64,000 nucleotides of DNA from Xiphydria camelus (lineage: Eukaryota; Arthropoda; Insecta; Hymenoptera; Xiphydriidae): contig OY783192.1 of the NCBI GenBank assembly GCA_963678675.1, positions 24,136,875-24,200,874 of the forward strand, written 5' to 3'. Below, in pieces: positions 1 through 10,581 of the stretch (position 1 is its first letter; the number at the start of each line of letters is the position of its first letter). The position numbers and the translations under genes are program-made. The notes under the pieces were generated by a model. It saw nothing but the letters and a program-made list of their open reading frames with translations. It had not been told where the DNA came from and searched no databases.

Positions 1-111
1 ACGGTACACTCACCGTTTCCGTATTATCAGTTGGTGAGGTTGGCGTACGCATACATGGCAGCATCCACTGCTACGCGACAGAGTGACTTCAGTGACCGCA
101 CGAAACGCACC

Positions 112-226
112 ATGCGCAGCAAGACGCTCCGGATGCGCAACGCCAGGTCCGCTCATGCGCAGTCCGCCGCGCGACCGCAGAGTGTAGGCCTATATAATGG
201 CAGTTCTCGATGAGTAGCGTTCAATC
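112..226 (+). promoter_or_regulatory. Promoter 1 of the F-box gene (copy 1; repeated in every unit)
   Basis: TATATAAT lies at 191-198 and an Inr-like TCAATC at 221-226, giving a TATA-to-start distance of about 32 nt and a 29-nt leader before the ATG at 252. Upstream, three ATGCGCA motifs lie at 112-118, 133-139 and 155-161, about two helical turns apart. The arrangement recurs 61 bp upstream of each F-box ATG (TATA at 2257, 4323, 6389, 8455, 10521, 12587, 14653, 16719, 18785, 20851, 22917, 24983, 27049, 29115, 33214, 35279). In copy 16 a 33-bp deletion removes the third ATGCGCA and changes the box to CATATAAT (31148). Spacing is as expected for insect TATA promoters; activity is inferred. Confidence 0.6.
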
Positions 227-251
227 GACGACTCGTCACTGAAGCATCGAC

Positions 252-764
252 ATGGAGTTCTTCAAGTCCTTTCTGCGAGCAATCGGCATCTGCCGCGGTC
301 CTCCCCGAATCGACTTTACGGAAGAACTTCCGATCGAGGTGACTCAGATGATTTTTCGAAAATTGGATGAAAAATCAATCTTCAACGCAGCACTGGTATC
401 ACGCAAATGGTTGGCCATTTGCAAAGGTGATTGCCGGTTGAGATCTTGTGCCAGGCATCACACGAAATGTCGAATTATTCAGGAGATTCACTGGGCGGGT
501 ATTCCAAGCGGAGAAGCGAGAATTGCCGTAGAACCGCCGACTGATTCCCAGTGGTGCGCGATTCCTGTCAAGAGGTTTGACGTGGCCTCAGTATTTGACG
601 CTCCCGGGAAACGGAGTAATCCACCACTGCTATATAGTAGTAGCTATCGCAGAAGAAATCCTGCTGGTCAAATCAGAGGTGGCACCAAGAGAAGGACGAC
701 TTTCGGTCTTGCACCTCACCGGCAGATCGGAGAAGTAAGCGGTAGACGTAGAATTCGCGTATAG
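252..764 (+). CDS. F-box protein, 170 aa (copy 1, diverged left-edge copy)
   Basis: Predicted substrate adaptor for an SCF (Skp1-Cullin1-F-box) ubiquitin ligase. The F-box covers about residues 21-62: LPIEV at 26-30, hydrophobic I34/F35/L38, then AALVSRKWLAIC at 46-57 with the conserved V49-S50 and W53. This matches the F-box family pattern LPxEV...IFxxLD...AxxVSxxW. The F-box follows a short N-terminus. Residues 63-170 show no leucine-rich, WD40 or Kelch repeats but are strongly basic: 12 R/K in residues 131-170 (RRR 133-135, KRR 146-148, RRR 165-167), which could act as a nuclear signal. The start codon has G at -3 and G at +4. No signal peptide or membrane segment is visible. This copy differs from the array consensus at R66C, R72K and N79I. 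Skp1 binding and the target are inference only. Confidence 0.8.
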   Translation: MEFFKSFLRAIGICRGPPRIDFTEELPIEVTQMIFRKLDEKSIFNAALVSRKWLAICKGDCRLRSCARHHTKCRIIQEIHWAGIPSGEARIAVEPPTDSQWCAIPVKRFDVASVFDAPGKRSNPPLLYSSSYRRRNPAGQIRGGTKRRTTFGLAPHRQIGEVSGRRRIRV

Positions 765-865
765 AATATTAATACATAGGTGTAAGCTAAGTAGCAAGTT
801 GACATGGCTTAATGCTGAAGAAGCGATATAGTTAATATACGATCACGATTGACGCCCTGGCGAGG

Positions 866-1099
866 TAATGACGACAGCAGCCAACTCGATAGGATTGCCC
901 AGACAGAAGAATGACCTAAAATTCCACGACAACCAACGATAATGACGACAGCAGCTAATACGGTAGAATTGCCTAGACAGAAAAATGACCTTAAATTCCA
1001 CGACGATCAATATTATAGTGAATCTTACGTTGATCGTCGTAGCATTGGAACTCATTATTCTGTCTAGGCTATTCTACCGAATTAGCTGCTTGATTATCA
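866..1099. repeat. Direct and inverted repeat block forming a potential hairpin (representative, unit 1)
   Basis: A roughly 73-bp segment at 866-938 is repeated directly at 940-1010 and then in inverted orientation at 1030-1099. The 940-1010 and 1030-1099 arms enclose a 19-bp loop and pair along most of their length with scattered mismatches; either direct repeat could pair with the inverted arm. RNA from either strand would fold into a hairpin of about 160 nt. The block lies about 100 bp 3' of the F-box stop and recurs at +2,066 bp in every unit. The last unit has lost the inverted arm. Short ORFs on both strands here are by-products of the symmetry. A role in 3'-end formation or small-RNA production is speculative. 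Confidence 0.85.
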
Positions 1100-1807
1100 G
1101 TCTGCGTACTAAATTTTGGTTGCCATCTCACCAGAGTCTCCACAGCGAGACGTCAGATAATATCGGGTAGCACACAACTTGACTGTTGGTGGAGCGGCGT
1201 GGGCATGATTTATTTCCACGATGAAATGTACTCTCTTTCAAGCTTGGAGCGTGATCACGATGTCTAAAATTTCACAGTCCCGCGACGACAACAGTTACTT
1301 ACTTTGAACGCCGCGATGTTCCATACTCTCGCACTGTTAAGGCCAAAGCAGGGGCTGTGAATGCACTTGCAGTCCCGTACCTTTCCCGAAAAGCTAATTG
1401 CCGGACGCTTCTTAATGAGTCACGCGTCACCTAACTAATTCACTTTACTAATTACCACTAGCCGTCGATTGCTTAACCCGCTTATACTGAGATGTAGCGA
1501 CGAGATCTAACCGATTGTCTATCGGAAAAGCCATTCTTCTAGGAAATCCTAATAGACAGCGTACCCAGGTAATGGAGGTCGAATCATTCCTCCAAGACAA
1601 TCCGACTCCTCCGTACGGTAAGGGCAACCACCGCTCGATCCCGTTAGGCACGTGACTCCTGGAAGCGTCATCCCCCGCGTTTACACATTTTTTCTAGCCA
1701 ATCATGGCACACCGCATAGCTCGCGCTATCTACACCGGCATTCTCATTCAGCGAATCAGGGCGTACCGCATCGCCCACGCTATCCCCACTATCTGTTAGT
1801 TGTAAGA
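1100..1807 (+). other. Unit spacer without a supported gene (representative)
   Basis: About 700 bp between the hairpin block and promoter 2. It holds only short ORFs that begin at GTG codons and show no codon-level constraint. A short internal duplication is visible at about 1709-1800 (two related segments beginning ACCGCAT). On the minus strand AATAAA lies near 1208-1213; no AATAAA or ATTAAA occurs on the plus strand of the unit. The part at about 1355-1640 resembles a diverged segment in the flank at 38,950-39,230. Confidence 0.6.
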
Positions 1808-1842
1808 TATATAAACCGCAACCGAATACACGTTGTTCAGTT
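1808..1842 (+). promoter_or_regulatory. Promoter 2: TATATAAA plus TCAGTT initiator (representative)
   Basis: TATATAAA at 1808-1815 precedes TCAGTT at 1837-1842, placing the Inr adenine (1839) 31 nt from the start of the TATA box. This is a textbook arthropod TATA/Inr core promoter and a closer match than promoter 1. It recurs every 2,066 bp and is intact in the last, truncated unit (TATA 36497-36504, Inr 36526-36530). It points in the same direction as the F-box gene, so its transcript would run into the next unit, across promoter 1 and the next F-box ORF. A related segment lacking the TATATA lies at 45,416-45,487. Activity is inferred. Confidence 0.6.
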
Positions 1843-1910
1843 GTATTAGTTCCGTATTCTCGTAATCAAGTGATCAGTGCCTCTACGTCGATCGGTGTGT
1901 CTTTACAGCC

Positions 1911-2003
1911 GTGAGTCATCTTTCGCAATCAGTGCTCATCAAACCGATTAACCTACGCGTGTTTTCAAGTTCTAGATTCGTACGATTTCTCTTACCATTT
2001 TAG
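1911..2003 (+). other. Candidate 93-nt intron downstream of promoter 2 (representative)
   Basis: A strong 5' splice site, GTGAGT, starts at 1911, 72 nt after the promoter 2 initiator. A good 3' splice site with a pyrimidine-rich tract (TTTCTCTTACCATTTTAG) ends at 2003. The 93-nt length is usual for insect introns. The first exon (1839-1910) has no ATG. After splicing, the first ATG (2008) opens a three-codon ORF whose TGA overlaps the ATG of an 87-codon ORF at 2016. Both splice sites are kept in every copy I checked, although near-identity of the array makes that weak evidence. RNA data would be decisive. Confidence 0.4.
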
Positions 2004-2015
2004 CCCAATGAATAT

Positions 2016-2279
2016 ATGACTCTCTTGTTTCACCAAACCGGACCGGTTCATTCTTTCTCCTTCCTTACGGAACACTCACCGTTTCGGTATTATCAGTTGG
2101 TGAGGTTGGCGTACGCATACATGGCAGCATCCACTGCTACGCGACAGAGTGACTTCAGTGACCGCACGAAACGCACCATGCGCAGCAAGGCGCTCCGGAT
2201 GCGCAACGCCAGGTCCGCTCATGCGCAGTCCGCCGCGCGACCGCAGAGTGTAGGCCTATATAATGGCAGTTCTCGATGA
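2016..2279 (+). CDS. Possible 87-aa ORF or upstream ORF on the promoter 2 transcript (representative)
   Basis: ATG-initiated ORF that starts 12 nt after the candidate splice acceptor and ends 38 nt before the F-box ATG of copy 2, in a different frame. The product would be rich in Arg, Ser and Ala in its second half, with no recognisable domain. Its 3' half is the promoter 1 DNA itself (the ATGCGCA motifs and the TATA box), so its composition may simply reflect regulatory sequence. It recurs in each unit and is shortened to 76 codons in copy 16 by the 33-bp deletion. It could act as an upstream ORF limiting F-box translation from the long RNA, or be meaningless. Confidence 0.2.
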   Translation: MTLLFHQTGPVHSFSFLTEHSPFRYYQLVRLAYAYMAASTATRQSDFSDRTKRTMRSKALRMRNARSAHAQSAARPQSVGLYNGSSR

Positions 2280-2317
2280 GTAGCGTTCAATCGACGACTC
2301 GTCACTGAAGCATCGAC

Positions 2318-2830
2318 ATGGAGTTCTTCAAGTCCTTTCTGCGAGCAATCGGCATCTGCCGCGGTCCTCCCCGAATCGACTTTACGGAAGAACTTCCGAT
2401 CGAGGTGACTCAGATGATTTTTCGAAAATTGGATGAAAAATCAATCTTCAACGCAGCACTGGTATCACGCAAATGGTTGGCCATTTGCAAAGGTGATTGC
2501 CGGTTGAGATCTCGTGCCAGGCATCACACGAGATGTCGAATTATTCAGGAGAATCACTGGGCGGGTATTCCAAGCGGAGAAGCGAGAATTGCCGTAGAAC
2601 CGCCGACTGATTCCCAGTGGTGCGCGATTCCTGTCAAGAGGTTTGACGTGGCCTCAGTATTTGACGCTCCCGGGAAACGGAGTAATCCACCACTGCTATA
2701 TAGTAGTAGCTATCGCAGGAGAAATCCTGCTGGTCAAATCAGAGGTGGCACCAAGAGAAGGACGACTTTCGGTCTTGCACCTCACCGGCAGATCGGAGAA
2801 GTAAGCGGTAGACGTAGAATTCGCGTATAG
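2318..2830 (+). CDS. F-box protein, 170 aa (copy 2, array consensus)
   Basis: First copy with the consensus protein (R66, R72, N79), which is then identical through copy 15. Its promoter 1 TATA box is at 2257 and the upstream promoter 2 at 1808, so it is the first copy in the window with its whole 5' region visible. F-box at residues 21-62, basic tail to residue 170, domain reasoning as for copy 1. A GTAAGC resembling a 5' splice site lies inside codons 161-163, but nothing requires it to be used. Confidence 0.8.
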   Translation: MEFFKSFLRAIGICRGPPRIDFTEELPIEVTQMIFRKLDEKSIFNAALVSRKWLAICKGDCRLRSRARHHTRCRIIQENHWAGIPSGEARIAVEPPTDSQWCAIPVKRFDVASVFDAPGKRSNPPLLYSSSYRRRNPAGQIRGGTKRRTTFGLAPHRQIGEVSGRRRIRV

Positions 2831-4383
2831 AATATTAATACATAGGTGTAAGCTAAGTAGCAAGTTGACATGGCTTAATGCTGAAGAAGCGATATAGTTA
2901 ATATACGATCACGATTGACGCCCTGGCGAGGTAATGACGACAGCAGCCAACTCGATAGGATTGCCCAGACAGAAGAATGACCTAAAATTCCACGACAACC
3001 AACGATAATGACGACAGCAGCTAATACGGTAGAATTGCCTAGACAGAAAAATGACCTTAAATTCCACGACGATCAATATTATAGTGAATCTTACGTTGAT
3101 CGTCGTAGCATTGGAACTCATTATTCTGTCTAGGCTATTCTACCGAATTAGCTGCTTGATTATCAGTCTGCGTACTAAATTTTGGTTGCCATCTCACCAG
3201 AGTCTCCACAGCGAGACGTCAGATAATATCGGGTAGCACACAACTTGACTGTTGGTGGAGCGGCGTGGGCATGATTTATTTCCACGATGAAATGTACTCT
3301 CTTTCAAGCTTGGAGCGTGATCACGATGTCTACAATTTCACAGTCCCGCGACGACAACAGTTACTTACTTTGAACGCCGCGATGTTCCGTACTCTCGCAC
3401 TGTTAAGGCCAAAGCAGGGGCTGTGAATGCACTTGCAGTCCCGTACCTTTCCCGAAAAGCTAATTGCCGAACGCTTCCTAATGAGTCACGCGTCACCTAA
3501 CTAATTCACTTTACTAATTACCACTAGCCGTCGATTGCTTAACCCGCTTATACTGAGATGTAGCGACGAGATCTAACCGATTGTCTATCGGAAAAGCCAT
3601 TCTTCTAGGAAATCCTAATAGACAGCGTACCCAGGTAATGGAGGTCGAATCATTCCTCCAAGACAATCCGACTCCTCCGTACGGTAAGGGTAACCACCGC
3701 TCGATCCCGTTAGGCACGTGACTCCTGGAAGCGTCATCCCCCGCGTTTACACATTTTTTCTAGCCAATCATGGCACACCGCATAGCTCGCGCTATCTACA
3801 CCGGCATTCTCATTCAGCGAATCAGGGCGTACCGCATCGCCCACGCTATCCCCACTATCTGTTAGTTGTAAGATATATAAACCGCAACCGAATACACGTT
3901 GTTCAGTTGTATTAGTTCCGTATTCTCGTAATCAAGTGATCAGTGCCTCTACGTCGATCGGTGTGTCTTTACAGCCGTGAGTCATCTTTCGCAATCAGTG
4001 CTCATCAAACCGATTAACCTACGCGTGTTTTCAAGTTCTAGATTCGTACGATTTCTCTTACCATTTTAGCCCAATGAATATATGACTCTCTTGTTTCACC
4101 AAACCGGACCGGTTCATTCTTTCTCCTTCCTTACGGAACACTCACCGTTTCGGTATTATCAGTTGGTGAGGTTGGCGTACGCATACATGGCAGCATCCAC
4201 TGCTACGCGACAGAGTGACTTCAGTGACCGCACGAAACGCACCATGCGCAGCAAGGCGCTCCGGATGCGCAACGCCAGGTCCGCTCATGCGCAGTCCGCC
4301 GCGCGACCGCAGAGTGTAGGCCTATATAATGGCAGTTCTCGATGAGTAGCGTTCAATCGACGACTCGTCACTGAAGCATCGAC

Positions 4384-4896
4384 ATGGAGTTCTTCAAGTC
4401 CTTTCTGCGAGCAATCGGCATCTGCCGCGGTCCTCCCCGAATCGACTTTACGGAAGAACTTCCGATCGAGGTGACTCAGATGATTTTTCGAAAATTGGAT
4501 GAAAAATCAATCTTCAACGCAGCACTGGTATCACGCAAATGGTTGGCCATTTGCAAAGGTGATTGCCGGTTGAGATCTCGTGCCAGGCATCACACGAGAT
4601 GTCGAATTATTCAGGAGAATCACTGGGCGGGTATTCCAAGCGGAGAAGCGAGAATTGCCGTAGAACCGCCGACTGATTCCCAGTGGTGCGCGATTCCTGT
4701 CAAGAGGTTTGACGTGGCCTCAGTATTTGACGCTCCCGGGAAACGGAGTAATCCACCACTGCTATATAGTAGTAGCTATCGCAGGAGAAATCCTGCTGGT
4801 CAAATCAGAGGTGGCACCAAGAGAAGGACGACTTTCGGTCTTGCACCTCACCGGCAGATCGGAGAAGTAAGCGGTAGACGTAGAATTCGCGTATAG
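4384..4896 (+). CDS. F-box protein, 170 aa (copy 3)
   Basis: Protein identical to copy 2. Unit-specific DNA markers are GACATAG at about 4957 and CTAGCTAA at about 5564; both recur together only in the unit of copy 8. Confidence 0.8.
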   Translation: MEFFKSFLRAIGICRGPPRIDFTEELPIEVTQMIFRKLDEKSIFNAALVSRKWLAICKGDCRLRSRARHHTRCRIIQENHWAGIPSGEARIAVEPPTDSQWCAIPVKRFDVASVFDAPGKRSNPPLLYSSSYRRRNPAGQIRGGTKRRTTFGLAPHRQIGEVSGRRRIRV

Positions 4897-6449
4897 AATA
4901 TTAATACATAGGTGTAAGCTAAGTAGCAAGTTGACATGGCTTAATGCTGAAGAAGCGACATAGTTAATATACGATCACGATTGACGCCCTGGCGAGGTAA
5001 TGACGACAGCAGCCAACTCGATAGGATTGCCCAGACAGAAGAATGACCTAAAATTCCACGACAACCAACGATAATGACGACAGCAGCTAATACGGTAGAA
5101 TTGCCTAGACAGAAAAATGACCTTAAATTCCACGACGATCAATATTATAGTGAATCTTACGTTGATCGTCGTAGCATTGGAACTCATTATTCTGTCTAGG
5201 CTATTCTACCGAATTAGCTGCTTGATTATCAGTCTGCGTACTAAATTTTGGTTGCCATCTCACCAGAGTCTCCACAGCGAGACGTCAGATAATATCGGGT
5301 AGCACACAACTTGACTGTTGGTGGAGCGGCGTGGGCATGATTTATTTCCACGATGAAATGTACTCTCTTTCAAGCTTGGAGCGTGATCACGATGTCTACA
5401 ATTTCACAGTCCCGCGACGACAACAGTTACTTACTTTGAACGCCGCGATGTTCCGTACTCTCGCACTGTTAAGGCCAAAGCAGGGGCTGTGAATGCACTT
5501 GCAGTCCCGTACCTTTCCCGAAAAGCTAATTGCCGAACGCTTCCTAATGAGTCACGCGTCACCTAGCTAATTCACTTTACTAATTACCACTAGCCGTCGA
5601 TTGCTTAACCCGCTTATACTGAGATGTAGCGACGAGATCTAACCGATTGTCTATCGGAAAAGCCATTCTTCTAGGAAATCCTAATAGACAGCGTACCCAG
5701 GTAATGGAGGTCGAATCATTCCTCCAAGACAATCCGACTCCTCCGTACGGTAAGGGCAACCACCGCTCGATCCCGTTAGGCACGTGACTCCTGGAAGCGT
5801 CATCCCCCGCGTTTACACATTTTTTCTAGCCAATCATGGCACACCGCATAGCTCGCGCTATCTACACCGGCATTCTCATTCAGCGAATCAGGGCGTACCG
5901 CATCGCCCACGCTATCCCCACTATCTGTTAGTTGTAAGATATATAAACCGCAACCGAATACACGTTGTTCAGTTGTATTAGTTCCGTATTCTCGTAATCA
6001 AGTGATCAGTGCCTCTACGTCGATCGGTGTGTCTTTACAGCCGTGAGTCATCTTTCGCAATCAGTGCTCATCAAACCGATTAACCTACGCGTGTTTTCAA
6101 GTTCTAGATTCGTACGATTTCTCTTACCATTTTAGCCCAATGAATATATGACTCTCTTGTTTCACCAAACCGGACCGGTTCATTCTTTCTCCTTCCTTAC
6201 GGAACACTCACCGTTTCGGTATTATCAGTTGGTGAGGTTGGCGTACGCATACATGGCAGCATCCACTGCTACGCGACAGAGTGACTTCAGTGACCGCACG
6301 AAACGCACCATGCGCAGCAAGGCGCTCTGGATGCGCAACGCCAGGTCCGCTCATGCGCAGTCCGCCGCGCGACCGCAGAGTGTAGGCCTATATAATGGCA
6401 GTTCTCGATGAGTAGCGTTCAATCGACGACTCGTCACTGAAGCATCGAC

Positions 6450-6962
6450 ATGGAGTTCTTCAAGTCCTTTCTGCGAGCAATCGGCATCTGCCGCGGTCCT
6501 CCCCGAATCGACTTTACGGAAGAACTTCCGATCGAGGTGACTCAGATGATTTTTCGAAAATTGGATGAAAAATCAATCTTCAACGCAGCACTGGTATCAC
6601 GCAAATGGTTGGCCATTTGCAAAGGTGATTGCCGGTTGAGATCTCGTGCCAGGCATCACACGAGATGTCGAATTATTCAGGAGAATCACTGGGCGGGTAT
6701 TCCAAGCGGAGAAGCGAGAATTGCCGTAGAACCGCCGACTGATTCCCAGTGGTGCGCGATTCCTGTCAAGAGGTTTGACGTGGCCTCAGTATTTGACGCT
6801 CCCGGGAAACGGAGTAATCCACCACTGCTATATAGTAGTAGCTATCGCAGGAGAAATCCTGCTGGTCAAATCAGAGGTGGCACCAAGAGAAGGACGACTT
6901 TCGGTCTTGCACCTCACCGGCAGATCGGAGAAGTAAGCGGTAGACGTAGAATTCGCGTATAG
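6450..6962 (+). CDS. F-box protein, 170 aa (copy 4)
   Basis: Protein identical to copy 2. The downstream repeat block carries the CTATACAGAAG variant (about 7171), shared with the units of copies 6 and 9. One base of the upstream region differs (CTCTGG for CTCCGG near 6327). Confidence 0.8.
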   Translation: MEFFKSFLRAIGICRGPPRIDFTEELPIEVTQMIFRKLDEKSIFNAALVSRKWLAICKGDCRLRSRARHHTRCRIIQENHWAGIPSGEARIAVEPPTDSQWCAIPVKRFDVASVFDAPGKRSNPPLLYSSSYRRRNPAGQIRGGTKRRTTFGLAPHRQIGEVSGRRRIRV

Positions 6963-8515
6963 AATATTAATACATAGGTGTAAGCTAAGTAGCAAGTTGA
7001 CATGGCTTAATGCTGAAGAAGCGATATAGTTAATATACGATCACGATTGACGCCCTGGCGAGGTAATGACGACAGCAGCCAACTCGATAGGATTGCCCAG
7101 ACAGAAGAATGACCTAAAATTCCACGACAACCAACGATAATGACGACAGCAGCTAATACGGTAGAATTGCCTATACAGAAGAATGACCTTAAATTCCACG
7201 ACGATCAATATTATAGTGAATCTTACGTTGATCGTCGTAGCATTGGAACTCATTATTCTGTCTAGGCTATTCTACCGAATTAGCTGCTTGATTATCAGTC
7301 TGCGTACTAAATTTTGGTTGCCATCTCACCAGAGTCTCCACAGCGAGACGTCAGATAATATCGGGTAGCACACAACTTGACTGTTGGTGGAGCGGCGTGG
7401 GCATGATTTATTTCCACGATGAAATGTACTCTCTTTCAAGCTTGGAGCGTGATCACGATGTCTACAATTTCACAGTCCCGCGACGACAACAGTTACTTAC
7501 TTTGAACGCCGCGATGTTCCGTACTCTCGCACTGTTAAGGCCAAAGCAGGGGCTGTGAATGCACTTGCAGTCCCGTACCTTTCCCGAAAAGCTAATTGCC
7601 GAACGCTTCCTAATGAGTCACGCGTCACCTAACTAATTCACTTTACTAATTACCACTAGCCGTCGATTGCTTAACCCGCTTATACTGAGATGTAGCGACG
7701 AGATCTAACCGATTGTCTATCGGAAAAGCCATTCTTCTAGGAAATCCTAATAGACAGCGTACCCAGGTAATGGAGGTCGAATCATTCCTCCAAGACAATC
7801 CGACTCCTCCGTACGGTAAGGGCAACCACCGCTCGATCCCGTTAGGCACGTGACTCCTGGAAGCGTCATCCCCCGCGTTTACACATTTTTTCTAGCCAAT
7901 CATGGCACACCGCATAGCTCGCGCTATCTACACCGGCATTCTCATTCAGCGAATCAGGGCGTACCGCATCGCCCACGCTATCCCCACTATCTGTTAGTTG
8001 TAAGATATATAAACCGCAACCGAATACACGTTGTTCAGTTGTATTAGTTCCGTATTCTCGTAATCAAGTGATCAGTGCCTCTACGTCGATCGGTGTGTCT
8101 TTACAGCCGTGAGTCATCTTTCGCAATCAGTGCTCATCAAACCGATTAACCTACGCGTGTTTTCAAGTTCTAGATTCGTACGATTTCTCTTACCATTTTA
8201 GCCCAATGAATATATGACTCTCTTGTTTCACCAAACCGGACCGGTTCATTCTTTCTCCTTCCTTACGGAACACTCACCGTTTCGGTATTATCAGTTGGTG
8301 AGGTTGGCGTACGCATACATGGCAGCATCCACTGCTACGCGACAGAGTGACTTCAGTGACCGCACGAAACGCACCATGCGCAGCAAGGCGCTCCGGATGC
8401 GCAACGCCAGGTCCGCTCATGCGCAGTCCGCCGCGCGACCGCAGAGTGTAGGCCTATATAATGGCAGTTCTCGATGAGTAGCGTTCAATCGACGACTCGT
8501 CACTGAAGCATCGAC

Positions 8516-9028
8516 ATGGAGTTCTTCAAGTCCTTTCTGCGAGCAATCGGCATCTGCCGCGGTCCTCCCCGAATCGACTTTACGGAAGAACTTCCGATCG
8601 AGGTGACTCAGATGATTTTTCGAAAATTGGATGAAAAATCAATCTTCAACGCAGCACTGGTATCACGCAAATGGTTGGCCATTTGCAAAGGTGATTGCCG
8701 GTTGAGATCTCGTGCCAGGCATCACACGAGATGTCGAATTATTCAGGAGAATCACTGGGCGGGTATTCCAAGCGGAGAAGCGAGAATTGCCGTAGAACCG
8801 CCGACTGATTCCCAGTGGTGCGCGATTCCTGTCAAGAGGTTTGACGTGGCCTCAGTATTTGACGCTCCCGGGAAACGGAGTAATCCACCACTGCTATATA
8901 GTAGTAGCTATCGCAGGAGAAATCCTGCTGGTCAAATCAGAGGTGGCACCAAGAGAAGGACGACTTTCGGTCTTGCACCTCACCGGCAGATCGGAGAAGT
9001 AAGCGGTAGACGTAGAATTCGCGTATAG
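8516..9028 (+). CDS. F-box protein, 170 aa (copy 5)
   Basis: Protein identical to copy 2; TATA box at 8455; no unit-specific marker noticed. Confidence 0.8.
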   Translation: MEFFKSFLRAIGICRGPPRIDFTEELPIEVTQMIFRKLDEKSIFNAALVSRKWLAICKGDCRLRSRARHHTRCRIIQENHWAGIPSGEARIAVEPPTDSQWCAIPVKRFDVASVFDAPGKRSNPPLLYSSSYRRRNPAGQIRGGTKRRTTFGLAPHRQIGEVSGRRRIRV

Positions 9029-10581
9029 AATATTAATACATAGGTGTAAGCTAAGTAGCAAGTTGACATGGCTTAATGCTGAAGAAGCGATATAGTTAAT
9101 ATACGATCACGATTGACGCCCTGGCGAGGTAATGACGACAGCAGCCAACTCGATAGGATTGCCCAGACAGAAGAATGACCTAAAATTCCACGACAACCAA
9201 CGATAATGACGACAGCAGCTAATACGGTAGAATTGCCTAGACAGAAAAATGACCTTAAATTCCACGACGATCAATATTATAGTGAATCTTACGTTGATCG
9301 TCGTAGCATTGGAACTCATTATTCTGTCTAGGCTATTCTACCGAATTAGCTGCTTGATTATCAGTCTGCGTACTAAATTTTGGTTGCCATCTCACCAGAG
9401 TCTCCACAGCGAGACGTCAGATAATATCGGGTAGCACACAACTTGACTGTTGGTGGAGCGGCGTGGGCATGATTTATTTCCACGATGAAATGTACTCTCT
9501 TTCAAGCTTGGAGCGTGATCACGATGTCTACAATTTCACAGTCCCGCGACGACAACAGTTACTTACTTTGAACGCCGCGATGTTCCGTACTCTCGCACTG
9601 TTAAGGCCAAAGCAGGGGCTGTGAATGCACTTGCAGTCCCGTACCTTTCCCGAAAAGCTAATTGCCGAACGCTTCCTAATGAGTCACGCGTCACCTAACT
9701 AATTCACTTTACTAATTACCACTAGCCGTCGATTGCTTAACCCGCTTATACTGAGATGTAGCGACGAGATCTAACCGATTGTCTATCGGAAAAGCCATTC
9801 TTCTAGGAAATCCTAATAGACAGCGTACCCAGGTAATGGAGGTCGAATCATTCCTCCAAGACAATCCGACTCCTCCGTACGGTAAGGGCAACCACCGCTC
9901 GATCCCGTTAGGCACGTGACTCCTGGAAGCGTCATCCCCCGCGTTTACACATTTTTTCTAGCCAATCATGGCACACCGCATAGCTCGCGCTATCTACACC
10001 GGCATTCTCATTCAGCGAATCAGGGCGTACCGCATCGCCCACGCTATCCCCACTATCTGTTAGTTGTAAGATATATAAACCGCAACCGAATACACGTTGT
10101 TCAGTTGTATTAGTTCCGTATTCTCGTAATCAAGTGATCAGTGCCTCTACGTCGATCGGTGTGTCTTTACAGCCGTGAGTCATCTTTCGCAATCAGTGCT
10201 CATCAAACCGATTAACCTACGCGTGTTTTCAAGTTCTAGATTCGTACGATTTCTCTTACCATTTTAGCCCAATGAATATATGACTCTCTTGTTTCACCAA
10301 ACCGGACCGGTTCATTCTTTCTCCTTCCTTACGGAACACTCACCGTTTCGGTATTATCAGTTGGTGAGGTTGGCGTACGCATACATGGCAGCATCCACTG
10401 CTACGCGACAGAGTGACTTCAGTGACCGCACGAAACGCACCATGCGCAGCAAGGCGCTCCGGATGCGCAACGCCAGGTCCGCTCATGCGCAGTCCGCCGC
10501 GCGACCGCAGAGTGTAGGCCTATATAATGGCAGTTCTCGATGAGTAGCGTTCAATCGACGACTCGTCACTGAAGCATCGAC

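Noticed and set aside
843..1170. Mirrored 70- and 61-codon ORFs on opposite strands in each array unit
   Set aside because: Both read the same inverted repeat, so their similar peptides are a consequence of DNA symmetry; the conservation across units reflects DNA identity.
1448..1849. 67- and 65-codon ORFs in the array spacer
   Set aside because: Both depend on GTG as start codon; the 67-codon frame is lost in the unit of copy 17 and its end shifts in that of copy 9, and neither has a recognisable motif.
1355..1885. Array spacer as an LTR retrotransposon
   Set aside because: The promoter resembles an LTR promoter, but I found no primer-binding site, polypurine tract, paired LTR or gag-pol remnant.
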